DNA from: Psychrobium sp051201665
Lineage (GTDB): Bacteria; Pseudomonadota; Gammaproteobacteria; Enterobacterales; Psychrobiaceae
Reading direction: 5' to 3'
Assembly: GCF_051201665.1 (NCBI RefSeq)
Contig: NZ_CP179210.1
Location: forward strand, 1,054,001 to 1,118,000
Length of the DNA: 64,000 nucleotides
Part shown: positions 8,938-17,604 of the stretch, one piece after another
Layout: every line of letters starts with the position of its first letter
How positions within the stretch are numbered: the stretch's first letter is position 1
The notes under the pieces: generated by a model
Seen by the model: only the letters and a program-made list of their open reading frames with translations
What the model was told of the DNA's origin: nothing
Database searches by the model: none
Made by a program: the position numbers and the translations under genes

Positions 8938-9335
8938 TGCTAGTTAGCCCTTTAAACGATAATGCTGGCGCAGCATATCATAAAATCGGCTACAAACACC
9001 CTAAGAAATTTGAGCTAATATGATGAGTAAATTAAGTCGCAATTGCTAACTATATTCTAAATCAGGCAACCGTTTGGCAACGAAATCTTAGCGCTATCCT
9101 CGTTTCTTCTATTTGTTTTCTTTCTTCATTTAACTTGGCTAGTAGTCCATGAAAACCTGATAAGGATGGTGATAACTCACCTTCAATAATGTGTGCATTT
9201 ACATTAATTGCATTAAATATTTGCCCACTTGTACTTGTTAAAATTAACTAAAATGGCGTTGCTCTCAATCCTAATAGCCAGCTATTAGTCAACCGAGCGC
9301 CTGTTTTAGCTGATTTTCTCTACGCACAACAAGAT

Positions 9336-9448
9336 CACTTACTTAATGCAATTGGTATAATTAATCGCCCAGCGTGTTCTTTAGCGATGACCATTTGAAT
9401 ATTATTAGATCCAATATCAATAGCTACTATGTGCTTAATTTCTTGCAT
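9336..9448 (-). pseudogene. Remnant of Ppx/GppA-type phosphatase gene (5' end)
   Basis: Reading the minus strand from ATG 9448 gives MQEIKHIVAIDIGSNNIQMV, then IAKEHAGRLI and a stop after about 38 residues. The AIDIGSNN-MVIA pattern is the phosphate-1 loop at the start of exopolyphosphatase/guanosine pentaphosphatase proteins. No continuous Ppx frame follows. The rest of 8938-9335 contains only short, broken coding-like stretches I cannot place. It is probably what is left of a deleted ppx/gppA gene. Confidence 0.5.
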
Positions 9449-9615
9449 ACATATCTCATTAACTTTCTCAGCAACAGTGAAAGCTTAAAAGGAAAATATG
9501 ACAACTTTATGGCATTTTTATCAGGGGTATAATATTGCGCAACTTCAATCAAGAAATTGCTAAATTATCTCGCTATTCTAATTTGAGCAGTAAAATTACA
9601 TCGTTAGGAAACCAG

Positions 9616-10506
9616 ATGCATGTAGAAAACAAACAGCGATACCAAGCACGGTTTAAACAAGTTGTGGATTATATTCACCAACACTTAGATTGTCCGATGA
9701 ATTTAGATGTTCTCGCTAACATTGCACATTTCTCTAAGTATCATTTTCAACGACAATTTACTGCTGTTATGGGCGTGTCCCCGATTCAATATATACAACA
9801 ACTTCGTTTAGAGCGTAGCGCTTATGAGCTCGCGTTTAGACAAGGTGATATTTGCAATATTGCGTTTAGAGGACACTTTCAAAGCCAAGAAGCTTTTAGC
9901 CGGGCATTTAAAAAGTATATGGGGCAAAGTCCTCTTCGCTTTAGAAAATCGACCCCGTGGCGAAAGTGGCATGCTAAACAACAGACTCAAAGCGCGTATA
10001 ATTTAAGGACTTTATCAGTGAATAATTCATTTAATATCCAGCAAGTTAGCATTATAGATTTTCCAGCGACCCCAATTGCCTGTCTAACTCATCAAGGTCA
10101 GCCAGCACTAGTCATGAAAACAGTGTCAACATTCATTGCATGGCGTAAGGCGCAAGGAAATTTATCACCAAAAGTGAGTGATACGTTTAATGTTTTGTAT
10201 CATGACCCACAAACAGTGCCGGCAAATGAATATCGCTTTGATATTGCCTGTTCCGTATTAGCGCCAATTGCGGAAAATGAGAGCGGGGTTGTGAATGCAA
10301 CGTTAGCGCAATGTCGTTGTGCAACATTAAGATTTATTGGCAGTAATGAAGATATGGCACAAGCCATCTCATTTTTGTATGGTCAATGGCTACCACAGAG
10401 CGGTGAAGAGTGCTCTGAGCATCCATTATTTGTGAAGCGTTTAGCAATGTACCCAGAAGTTGCAATGCACCAGCAAGAATTTGAGTTGTATCTACCTATT
10501 AGTTAA
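9616..10506 (+). CDS. AraC-family regulator with GyrI-like effector domain
   Basis: The 296-residue protein has an N-terminal AraC double helix-turn-helix (residues 10-110, with LANIAHFSKYHFQRQF and the second-helix region ending GQSPLRFRK) and a C-terminal GyrI/SOUL-like small-molecule domain (about 140-295). Such regulators often sense hydrophobic or cationic compounds and control efflux or stress genes. A longer TTG-started frame begins at 9535, but ATG 9616 with AGGAAA at proper spacing matches the family length. No target gene is adjacent: upstream is decayed DNA and downstream is proB. Confidence 0.85.
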   Translation: MHVENKQRYQARFKQVVDYIHQHLDCPMNLDVLANIAHFSKYHFQRQFTAVMGVSPIQYIQQLRLERSAYELAFRQGDICNIAFRGHFQSQEAFSRAFKKYMGQSPLRFRKSTPWRKWHAKQQTQSAYNLRTLSVNNSFNIQQVSIIDFPATPIACLTHQGQPALVMKTVSTFIAWRKAQGNLSPKVSDTFNVLYHDPQTVPANEYRFDIACSVLAPIAENESGVVNATLAQCRCATLRFIGSNEDMAQAISFLYGQWLPQSGEECSEHPLFVKRLAMYPEVAMHQQEFELYLPIS

Positions 10507-10662
10507 CGGTCTTAACAGATTTATATTGTATACGTTTAAGTTATTTTCTCTATATGCCAAAAACCTTGGTGTTATTAGCTTTTAGCCGTTTTTATTACTT
10601 GCTGCATTAGATATATTCAAGGTATAAATAATCATCAATTTTTTAGTCCAGCAGAGAAATAA

Positions 10663-11781
10663 GTGACCAGTAAATATCAACGGATTGTCGTTAAATTAGG
10701 TACCAGTGTTTTAACATCGGGTGGAGATGCACTTGATCGTGCACAAATGGTAGAGCTAGTGCGCCAAATGGCGAACTTGCAAGCTAAAGGCTGTGAGATT
10801 GTACTTTGTACATCAGGTGCCATTGCGGCAGGTCGTGAGCGTTTAGGATACCCCACAGTTGACGACTCTATGGCGAGCAAACAAATGTTAGCCGCCGTTG
10901 GGCAAAGTCAGTTAATTCAAACATGGGAAAACCTATTTAATATTTATGGCCTCCACGTTGGACAAATGCTGTTAACGCGCGCCGATCTTGATGATCGTGA
11001 ACGTTACCTCAACGCCCGTGACATGTTGGAAACATTGCTAAAAAACAAGATTATTCCTGTCATAAATGAGAATGATGCGGTCGCCACTAACGAAATTAAG
11101 GTCGGGGATAATGATAATCTGTCTGCCTTAATGGTTGGTCTTGCAGATGCCGATTTATTGCTACTACTCACCGATCAAGCTGGCCTTTATGATGCTAATC
11201 CCCGCACCAACCCAGACGCTAAGCTGATCTCAGAGGTTGATGAGATTGATGACGCATTACGTGAAATTGCTGGCGATAGTGGCACATCATTAGGTACTGG
11301 CGGTATGGCAACTAAATTACAAGCAGCTCAATTAGCACGTCGCAGTGGTGCCACTGTGATTATTGCCGCTGGGCAACAACCTGATGTAATTAATGATATC
11401 TGTAAAGGTAAGATGGTTGGTACTCGATTTAAGCCATCTAATAATCCACTGGAAAGTCGTAAACGTTGGCTGCTTGCTGGCCCTGGGCCTGTTGGCAGTA
11501 TTTCGTTGGACAAAGGCGCCACTAATGCGGTTATTGAAAAAGGCAGCAGTTTGTTAGCTAAAGGCATCGTCGCCATTAAAGGACGTTTTGATCGCGGTGA
11601 TATGGTGATTTTGCATAACGAATTAGGCAGCGAAATAGCGCGTGGGTTAACGCGCTATAGCAGCCAAGATTTAATGCGAATCAAAGGGCAACATTCAGAT
11701 AATATTGAAGAAATCCTTGGTTATGCTTACGGCAAAGTGGTGGTACATCGTAATAATTTAGTGATCAAGTCATCACGTTAA
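10663..11781 (+). CDS. proB: Glutamate 5-kinase
   Basis: The 372-residue enzyme phosphorylates L-glutamate with ATP, the first step of proline synthesis. The amino-acid-kinase domain (residues 1-255) shows VKLGTSVLT, the glutamate-site ENDAVATNEI and the GDNDNLSALM loop. A C-terminal PUA domain (about 278-360) is present, as in the E. coli enzyme, which proline feedback-inhibits. The start codon is GTG with AGAGAAA upstream. It lies 22 bp before proA, forming the usual proBA operon. Confidence 0.97.
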   Translation: MTSKYQRIVVKLGTSVLTSGGDALDRAQMVELVRQMANLQAKGCEIVLCTSGAIAAGRERLGYPTVDDSMASKQMLAAVGQSQLIQTWENLFNIYGLHVGQMLLTRADLDDRERYLNARDMLETLLKNKIIPVINENDAVATNEIKVGDNDNLSALMVGLADADLLLLLTDQAGLYDANPRTNPDAKLISEVDEIDDALREIAGDSGTSLGTGGMATKLQAAQLARRSGATVIIAAGQQPDVINDICKGKMVGTRFKPSNNPLESRKRWLLAGPGPVGSISLDKGATNAVIEKGSSLLAKGIVAIKGRFDRGDMVILHNELGSEIARGLTRYSSQDLMRIKGQHSDNIEEILGYAYGKVVVHRNNLVIKSSR

Positions 11782-11803
11782 ACAGTTTAGATAGGAGCAG
11801 TAA

Positions 11804-13063
11804 ATGAGCACGTTAATCGCAATGGGGCAAAAAGCGCAGCAAGCAAGTTATCAATTAGCAACCGCGTCGACTCAGCAAAAAAATGAGTTATTAACATTGT
11901 TAGCCCGAGGATTAAAAGAAAAGCAGCCCACTATTCTTGCCGCCAATAGCATTGATATTGTAGCGGCGCAGCAGGCTGGCTTAGATGAGTCGTTAATCGA
12001 TCGCTTGTTATTAAATGAAGAACGTTTAAATGCGATGGCAGATGATGTACTACGTTTATGTCAATTAGATGATCCTGTTGGTGAAGAAACGGAATCTAAA
12101 GTGTTGGATAATGGACTGCGCTTATCAAAACGCCGTGTGCCAATTGGTGTGATGGGGGTTATTTATGAAGCGCGTCCTAATGTGACTATCGATATTGCTG
12201 CACTGGCGCTAAAAACAGGTAATGCTGCCATATTGCGTGGTGGTAAAGAAACCATTAATAGTAATTTGGCGTTGTTAACCATTATCGAGCAAGCATTGGT
12301 GGCGGCTAAATTACCAAGTGCCTCTATTCAGTATATTGAAAATACTGATCGCGCACTCATTGGTGAATTGTTAAAACTTGATAAGTACGTCGACATGATT
12401 ATCCCACGTGGCGGAAAAGGCTTACACCGTTTGTGTGTAGAGCAAAGTACTATCCCGGTGATTACGGGTGGAATTGGTATTTGTCACTTATTTACAGAGC
12501 GGAGCTGTGACATCGACAAATCAATTGAGATTGTTCACAACGCCAAAGTACAGCGTCCAAGCGTTTGTAATGCGTTGGATGTATTGCTGGTGGACGAAGC
12601 TATTGCAAGTGACGTGTTAACAAAGCTAGCTGCTCGTCTAAAAGACGATAACGTATTGCTCAAAGCTGATGACAAGGCGCTAGGCTTATTACAATCACTT
12701 GATTGTAATGTTGACGCGCTTGGTGATGATGATTTCGATACTGAATGGTTATCGCTGACATTAACAGTGAAAGTTGTTGCTGACATTGATGAGGCGATTA
12801 CTCATATTCGAGAGCATTCAAGTCAACATTCGGATGGTATTTTAACGAATAACCTGCAATGCGCCGAGAAGTTCGTGAATCAAGTAAACTCAGCGGCTGT
12901 GTACGTTAATAGCAGTACACGTTTTACCGACGGTAGCCAGTTTGGTTTAGGCGCTGAAGTAGCTGTTAGTACACAAAAACTCCACGCCCGTGGCCCGATG
13001 GGATTGAAAGAGTTAACTACTTATAAGTGGATAGGTGTTGGGGATTATTTGATTCGGGAGTAG
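11804..13063 (+). CDS. proA: Glutamate-5-semialdehyde dehydrogenase
   Basis: The 419-residue enzyme reduces gamma-glutamyl phosphate with NADPH to glutamate semialdehyde, the second step to proline. The aldehyde-dehydrogenase fold is complete, with the catalytic cysteine at 255 in VQRPSVCNALD and the ProA-typical YEARPNVTID segment. A strong ribosome site (GGAGCAG) precedes the ATG. It is second in the proBA operon and is followed by a strong terminator. Confidence 0.97.
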   Translation: MSTLIAMGQKAQQASYQLATASTQQKNELLTLLARGLKEKQPTILAANSIDIVAAQQAGLDESLIDRLLLNEERLNAMADDVLRLCQLDDPVGEETESKVLDNGLRLSKRRVPIGVMGVIYEARPNVTIDIAALALKTGNAAILRGGKETINSNLALLTIIEQALVAAKLPSASIQYIENTDRALIGELLKLDKYVDMIIPRGGKGLHRLCVEQSTIPVITGGIGICHLFTERSCDIDKSIEIVHNAKVQRPSVCNALDVLLVDEAIASDVLTKLAARLKDDNVLLKADDKALGLLQSLDCNVDALGDDDFDTEWLSLTLTVKVVADIDEAITHIREHSSQHSDGILTNNLQCAEKFVNQVNSAAVYVNSSTRFTDGSQFGLGAEVAVSTQKLHARGPMGLKELTTYKWIGVGDYLIRE

Positions 13064-13069
13064 GCCAAC

Positions 13070-13105
13070 AAAAAGTCGGCAATTCAAATTGCCGACTTTT
13101 TCTTT
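13070..13105. terminator. Rho-independent terminator, bidirectional
   Basis: A 14-bp perfect stem (AAAAGTCGGCAATT and its complement) with a 2-base loop is flanked by A and T runs. It ends proBA and the convergent TerB-like gene. Confidence 0.9.
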
Positions 13106-13115
13106 TAAGAAGTAA

Positions 13116-13508
13116 TTACAAACAACCTTCCAAAAATTCAATGGCTTTTTCTTCTCGTGGATCTAAATGACCATCTGACATTGAAACACCTTTTGCTAAC
13201 TCGATAGCGAGTGATTTAGCTGGTGAGTCGATGATGTGTTTACAACGGTGACGAATAAACTCTTCAATACGGTCTGTTTCAATAGCATCACGAGCTGCAA
13301 CACTCACTGATTTAACGTAATCAACTGGCGACATTTCACCTTTCCATTTTAATGAGCTCACCCATTCAAAGGTGTATTCCATTTCTTTATCTTCAACCAC
13401 GCCGTCGATTTCAACGAATAATAATACTAAGTCAACTAAGGCTTCACGTTGTAGTTGATCAACACAAACACCCATGTCGAAGTTGTTGAGCAATTTTTCA
13501 AAATTCAT
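13116..13508 (-). CDS. TerB-family protein
   Basis: The 130-residue, all-helical acidic protein has the TerB pattern of two helical repeats with acidic turns (EIDGVVEDKE near residue 34 and DGHLDPREE near residue 112). TerB domains bind divalent metal and occur in tellurite-resistance and stress-signalling contexts, but also as stand-alone proteins of unknown role. No other ter genes are near. It is monocistronic with a GGAAAAC-type ribosome site. Confidence 0.75.
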   Translation of the reverse strand: MNFEKLLNNFDMGVCVDQLQREALVDLVLLFVEIDGVVEDKEMEYTFEWVSSLKWKGEMSPVDYVKSVSVAARDAIETDRIEEFIRHRCKHIIDSPAKSLAIELAKGVSMSDGHLDPREEKAIEFLEGCL

Positions 13509-13595
13509 TCCGTTTTCCTTTATTGTTTTTTAATCAAACAGATTTTAATCTGAACTCAGGTTATTTGCTTTAGCTTAACAAGCTTAGCGTTGAAT

Positions 13596-14267
13596 TCAAG
13601 CTTGAAGTTGAGTTAATAACCATGCTTGCCATTCAGCCGTGTTATCTGCATTAGGCCAAACCATGGCATCATGGAGCAAGTTGGCTTGCTGCCAATGTGC
13701 TTCTGTCGTGTTACTGGCGTCTTCTGGCCATTGTAATTGCTGTAAATAGGCGGGGCTCATTACAGGTAGTAATTGTTCAGCAAGTAATAGCTGAGCGTTG
13801 GGATTGTTAAAAGGTGTTTGTTGATAGTCGATGGCTAAGTCGTAATTGTGTTCTTGATAATTAACTAAACCGCCTTCTGCATAGGTTGTTATGGTTATAT
13901 GAGGATACTGCTTATAGAAAGACTCTAAGCGCGGCACTAACCACTTATAAGCAAAGGATGGCGTGAGCTTAAGGTGAATTTCTGAACTTTGTTCACCGTC
14001 TCGCATTAGTTCCAACAGGGTCGATTCAATGCCAGCGATACCACTGCTCACTGCATCGCGTAATAATATGCCTGAATTAGTGATGCTTATACCACGAGAG
14101 TGACGCTTAAAAAGTAAGAACCCGACTGTAGATTCCAGTCCGCGAATTTGTTGACTGACTGCGCCAGTCGTTACATTGAGTACCTTTACCGCCTGTGTGA
14201 AACTGGTGCAATGGGCCGTTTTCTCAAAGGTGAAAAGTTGTGATAATAAATTCGCGTTAATCGTCAT
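13596..14267 (-). pseudogene. LysR-family regulator, C-terminally truncated
   Basis: The 223-residue frame has a complete winged helix (residues 8-66, with SFTQAVKVLNVTTGAVSQQIRGLE) and the first part of the substrate-binding domain, then stops at EWQAWLLTQLQA. GcvA/DsdC-like LysR proteins are about 295-300 residues. Roughly the last 70 residues, including the second half of the effector domain, are missing. It is divergent from dadA, the usual arrangement for a regulator of that gene. It may bind DNA but probably not respond normally to an effector. Truncation is directly visible, loss of function is inferred. Confidence 0.7.
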
Positions 14268-14383
14268 TGGGTTTGTTTAGTTATATTGCTTGTAGTTTAA
14301 CTATAGTCTGATAGTAATTTATATGGTTTGTGATCAGCAATAGTTTATTTCACACTGCATTTAAATCAGCAGTGGGCAAAGCA

Positions 14384-15637
14384 ATGAAAGTTTTAGTGTT
14401 AGGTAGTGGAATTGTTGGGTTAACCAGCGCATGGTATTTAGCTCAAGCAGGCTTTGAGGTCTGTGTTGTTGATCGTCAATCAAGTAGTGCTCAAGAAACA
14501 AGTTTTGCTAATGCGGGACAGATTTCTTATGGTTATAGTTCTCCGTGGGCAGCTCCAGGTATTCCGCTGAAAGCAATCAAATGGATGGCATCTGAACATT
14601 CTCCATTGGTTATTAATCCCAACCTATCATCGTCAATGTATCAATGGATGTGGCAACTGTTTGTTAATTGCGATGTGAATCGGTATCAAACTAACAAGGC
14701 AAGAATGCTGACCTTAGCTAATTACAGTCGTCAGTGCCTGACTGAACTTCGCACAGCAACAAATATTCAATATCAAGGTCGTCAACAGGGGACATTACAG
14801 CTATTTCGACAGCAACAACAAATCGATGCGCTTGATAATGACATGGCGCTGTTACGTGAAAATGGCACTGAATTTTCGTTATTGACGCCACAGCAATGTC
14901 TTGAACGAGAACCGGGGTTAATGTCTCGTCGCTGTGATATGGCTGGTGGTTTGTTATTACCTAATGATGAAACGGGAGATTGTGAGCTATTTAGCCAGCA
15001 ATTGACGGCAATGGCGAAAGCGGCAGGGGTAGAATTTAAATTTAATACCACTATTAACAACCTTGTTTATGACAGTGACGTTATCCATGGCGTAATGACC
15101 GGTGATGGTTTACTAACAGCAGATAACTACGTCGTCGCATTAGGCAGTTACTCGGCAGCATTGCTCCAGCCGTTGGGGTTAGAATTACCGGTTTATCCTG
15201 TGAAAGGTTATTCAATGACGGTGCCGTTAGATAATGAAAACAAAGCGCCAATTTCAACGGTGATGGACGAATCATTTAAAGTGGCTCTTACGCGATTCGA
15301 CGATCGCATAAGAGTTGCTGGCACTGCGCAGTTATGTGGTTTTGACTTATCCGTTGCACCCAAACGCACAGCGACACTGACTAAGGTATTTAATGATTTA
15401 TTTCCACAAGCAGGCGACATAAAACAAGCGAGTTTTTGGAGTGGATTACGCCCAATGACGCCAGATGGCACGCCAATCATTGGTAAAACAGTGATTAAAA
15501 ACCTTTACACTAATACTGGTCACGGCACCTTGGGTTGGACAATGGCGTGTGGCTCTGCAAAGCTACTGTGTGACCAAATACTGCAACAGCAGACAGAGAT
15601 TAATGAACAGGATTATCAACTGACTCGTTATCAATGA
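14384..15637 (+). CDS. dadA: D-amino acid dehydrogenase (small subunit)
   Basis: The 417-residue flavoprotein deaminates D-amino acids, mainly D-alanine, passing electrons to the respiratory chain. It shows the FAD-binding MKVLVLGSGIVGLTSAWYL start and closely matches E. coli DadA throughout (NAGQISYGYSSPWAAPGIPLKAIKWM region, LLLPNDETGDCELF, and C-terminal LRPMTPDGTPIIG and GHGTLGWTMACGS). A GTG at 14330 would add 18 residues absent from the family, so ATG 14384 is preferred. No dadX racemase follows. Next is a convergent Nudix gene only 7 bp away. Confidence 0.93.
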   Translation: MKVLVLGSGIVGLTSAWYLAQAGFEVCVVDRQSSSAQETSFANAGQISYGYSSPWAAPGIPLKAIKWMASEHSPLVINPNLSSSMYQWMWQLFVNCDVNRYQTNKARMLTLANYSRQCLTELRTATNIQYQGRQQGTLQLFRQQQQIDALDNDMALLRENGTEFSLLTPQQCLEREPGLMSRRCDMAGGLLLPNDETGDCELFSQQLTAMAKAAGVEFKFNTTINNLVYDSDVIHGVMTGDGLLTADNYVVALGSYSAALLQPLGLELPVYPVKGYSMTVPLDNENKAPISTVMDESFKVALTRFDDRIRVAGTAQLCGFDLSVAPKRTATLTKVFNDLFPQAGDIKQASFWSGLRPMTPDGTPIIGKTVIKNLYTNTGHGTLGWTMACGSAKLLCDQILQQQTEINEQDYQLTRYQ

Positions 15638-15644
15638 GAGTAAC

Positions 15645-16160
15645 TTACAATAACTCGTTAGTAATGAGCTTTAATAAAAAAGTTTCACGTTCGATGGATA
15701 AGCCCTTTTTATCGCTGTTAGCTAATGTATGTTCGTTGTGGGCAATCGCTTCGTGAATATTAAGCCACACTGGGCGCATGCCGTTGTGTATTTCATAATC
15801 TTCCAATTGAGTTTCACCAAGCTCGTTGTGAACTGAGCATGTAAAGCAGTAAGAATCCATGTGAACGGTATCAAAATCATTCTTATACCAAGGACGAAAC
15901 TCTTCATAGCGTCCGAAAGGTACTATGTCATCGATATCTTTAGCGCCTGTCTCTTCTTTAAGTTCTCGAATGAGCCCTTCAATGATATCTTCGCCTTCAT
16001 CTACGCCGCCACCGGGTAAGGTGTAATCATGATAACGCTCGGTATAGAGCATTAAAATATTCTCACCATTGAGGACGATAGCGCGAGCAGCGCGGCGATG
16101 AAACATTGTTGATGATTGTGGATTAGCATCGGGGTGAATTGCAGTTTTTAACAGGCGCAT
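15645..16160 (-). CDS. Nudix hydrolase
   Basis: The 171-residue protein carries a Nudix box (GGGVDEGED followed by RELKEETG) that places Mg2+ for hydrolysis of nucleoside-diphosphate-linked substrates. The substrate cannot be told from sequence. A TTG start at 16175 would add five residues. ATG 16160 (MRLLKTAIHPD) is the more likely start. Only 7 bp separate it from the convergent dadA gene. Confidence 0.85.
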   Translation of the reverse strand: MRLLKTAIHPDANPQSSTMFHRRAARAIVLNGENILMLYTERYHDYTLPGGGVDEGEDIIEGLIRELKEETGAKDIDDIVPFGRYEEFRPWYKNDFDTVHMDSYCFTCSVHNELGETQLEDYEIHNGMRPVWLNIHEAIAHNEHTLANSDKKGLSIERETFLLKLITNELL

Positions 16161-16212
16161 AAACAGTGATATCAAATATTAAAGGCGGCGCAGTATAGCA
16201 AAAAGTTACTAG

Positions 16213-16418
16213 GGTCTGCTGAACTTTGTAGTTTAAATTTTATTCAGCCCAAAAGGGTTGTGGGCACATGTTCATTGTTCCAAACTGAGCATAAGAACCC
16301 ACATCCCTGTGGGCGAGACATGAGGATTGATGCTGGGTTTACCCAGTGAATGACGAATAACGCGGCACAAAATACTTTTAGATTGAACAAAGTTTGAACC
16401 GCAAAGAACAACAGACCC
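16213..16418. repeat. MITE-like element with terminal inverted repeats
   Basis: A 206-bp non-coding stretch starts GGGTCTGCTG and ends CAACAGACCC (one mismatch between the inverted ends), flanked by TA on both sides (16211-16212 and 16419-16420). Inner parts contain further short hairpins (for example around GCCCAAAAGGGTTGTGGGC). It has no coding capacity. The structure suits a miniature inverted-repeat transposable element mobilised in trans. The rest of the 16161-16563 gap shows nothing I can identify. Confidence 0.6.
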
Positions 16419-16563
16419 TATCTTCAGTGAAATAAAGAGATAACGATTATTGCTAAGTCAGATGAATTAAAACTGAATTTACTAATATTATGGTTATGAA
16501 ACAATAAACCATAATGTTCGTAAGACTTGGCAATAAACGCCTCGATGCTTCGCTGAAAACTAA

Positions 16564-17091
16564 TTAAAATTGATACCCGACCTGCAATCCTAAACTGTAT
16601 CCCTCGTCACGATGTTTACTATACGAGTCACCTAAATGAACGCCGAAGTTGAAGCCTGCATTATTGATTTCGTTCATATAGTAGGTGTACTGCACACCGT
16701 ATTCATAAATTCTATTACTCTGATAACGACTGTTAGCAGCGTCTTTTTTCACTAATACGTTATCAGACTCAGAATATAGAAATAGTCCTAAACCGTGTTT
16801 ATTATTAACAAAGTCAAAGATATCACTTTTGATCCAACCTACACCAAAGGAATCACAATCTCGACTGTTACTAGTAACACTAGAGCATCCAAGAGCAATA
16901 TATTTAAAATCGGTTTCGCTTACCAAGGCGAGATTAAAGCCTAGGCCCGCATAATTGTACCCAATGCCTATTCCAAAGGAAAAATATGGTGAGTTATCGT
17001 TTTCTTGAGTTGGTAAGTTATCACTTTCTGGCGTTGCGTTAGCTGAAAAAGATGAGAGCATTATCGATGCGATGACGAGTGCTTTATACAT
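16564..17091 (-). CDS. Predicted outer-membrane beta-barrel protein
   Basis: The 175-residue protein has a Sec signal (MYKALVIASIMLSSFSANA, cleavage near residue 20). Alternating hydrophobic/aromatic strands (SFGIGIGYNYAGLGFNLALV, YEYGVQYTYYMN, GYSLGLQVGYQF) follow, and the protein ends in a terminal phenylalanine, the usual barrel-assembly signal. The size suggests an eight-stranded barrel. Two cysteines (in GCSSVTSNSRDC) may form an extracellular disulphide. No family is recognised and it is monocistronic. Confidence 0.65.
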   Translation of the reverse strand: MYKALVIASIMLSSFSANATPESDNLPTQENDNSPYFSFGIGIGYNYAGLGFNLALVSETDFKYIALGCSSVTSNSRDCDSFGVGWIKSDIFDFVNNKHGLGLFLYSESDNVLVKKDAANSRYQSNRIYEYGVQYTYYMNEINNAGFNFGVHLGDSYSKHRDEGYSLGLQVGYQF

Positions 17092-17172
17092 TTGAATCCT
17101 TTCTTTTATCGTATTAATTACAATTAGATAGGTAATGTAGTGGAATAACTATGAATAGAAACTGAACATTAA

Positions 17173-17553
17173 TTAGCTTACTTTTTTATGCTTTTTGGCT
17201 TTAACCGCACAGGCACATAAACCACCTGATTTAGCAGGGCATTGTTTGCAGGGAGAATTTTTATAAGGCGTTAACGCAAAGCTCATCGAGCTTGGTTTTG
17301 CATTTATTGGACTAACGGTGTCGATAATCTCAGTATCATTTGAAGTTGGCTGGCTTTTAGTGGGTAATAATTGCATGGCGATAGTATTCGCCAACTCATC
17401 AATATCGACTTGGTTCATTTCATCTAAGGAAACTTGCTCGATAGCCTGAGATTTTAAACGTTTCTTTACAGCTTTATAGATCGCTTTTTCAAGAGCTTTT
17501 ACCTGCGATTTACTCTGCTTTTTAAGCGTTTTAAGTGATGTGTGTTCAGTCAT
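17173..17553 (-). CDS. Hypothetical protein with Cys-rich basic tail
   Basis: The 126-residue protein has a lysine-rich helical N-terminus (residues 5-45), a low-complexity middle and a C-terminal cluster CKQCPAKSGGLCACAVKAKKHKK with four cysteines that could bind zinc or an iron-sulphur cluster. No homolog is recognised. It is separated by 51 bp from the histidine kinase gene downstream on the same strand, but there is no sign of co-transcription beyond orientation. Confidence 0.5.
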   Translation of the reverse strand: MTEHTSLKTLKKQSKSQVKALEKAIYKAVKKRLKSQAIEQVSLDEMNQVDIDELANTIAMQLLPTKSQPTSNDTEIIDTVSPINAKPSSMSFALTPYKNSPCKQCPAKSGGLCACAVKAKKHKKVS

Positions 17554-17604
17554 AATACTACTAAATACTCTAATATTTAGTAGTATTCTAAATGGAAACT
17601 ATTA

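Noticed and set aside
8938..9335. Short coding-like stretches around the Ppx/GppA remnant
   Set aside because: Fragments such as GFHGLLAKLNEERKQIEETR look coding but cannot be joined into one frame or placed in a family by eye.
9498..9563. 21-codon frame (MTTLWHFYQGYNIAQ...) before the AraC-family gene, as a leader peptide
   Set aside because: It has a fair ribosome site, but no attenuator structure follows and the region is decayed DNA, so it is too weak to call.
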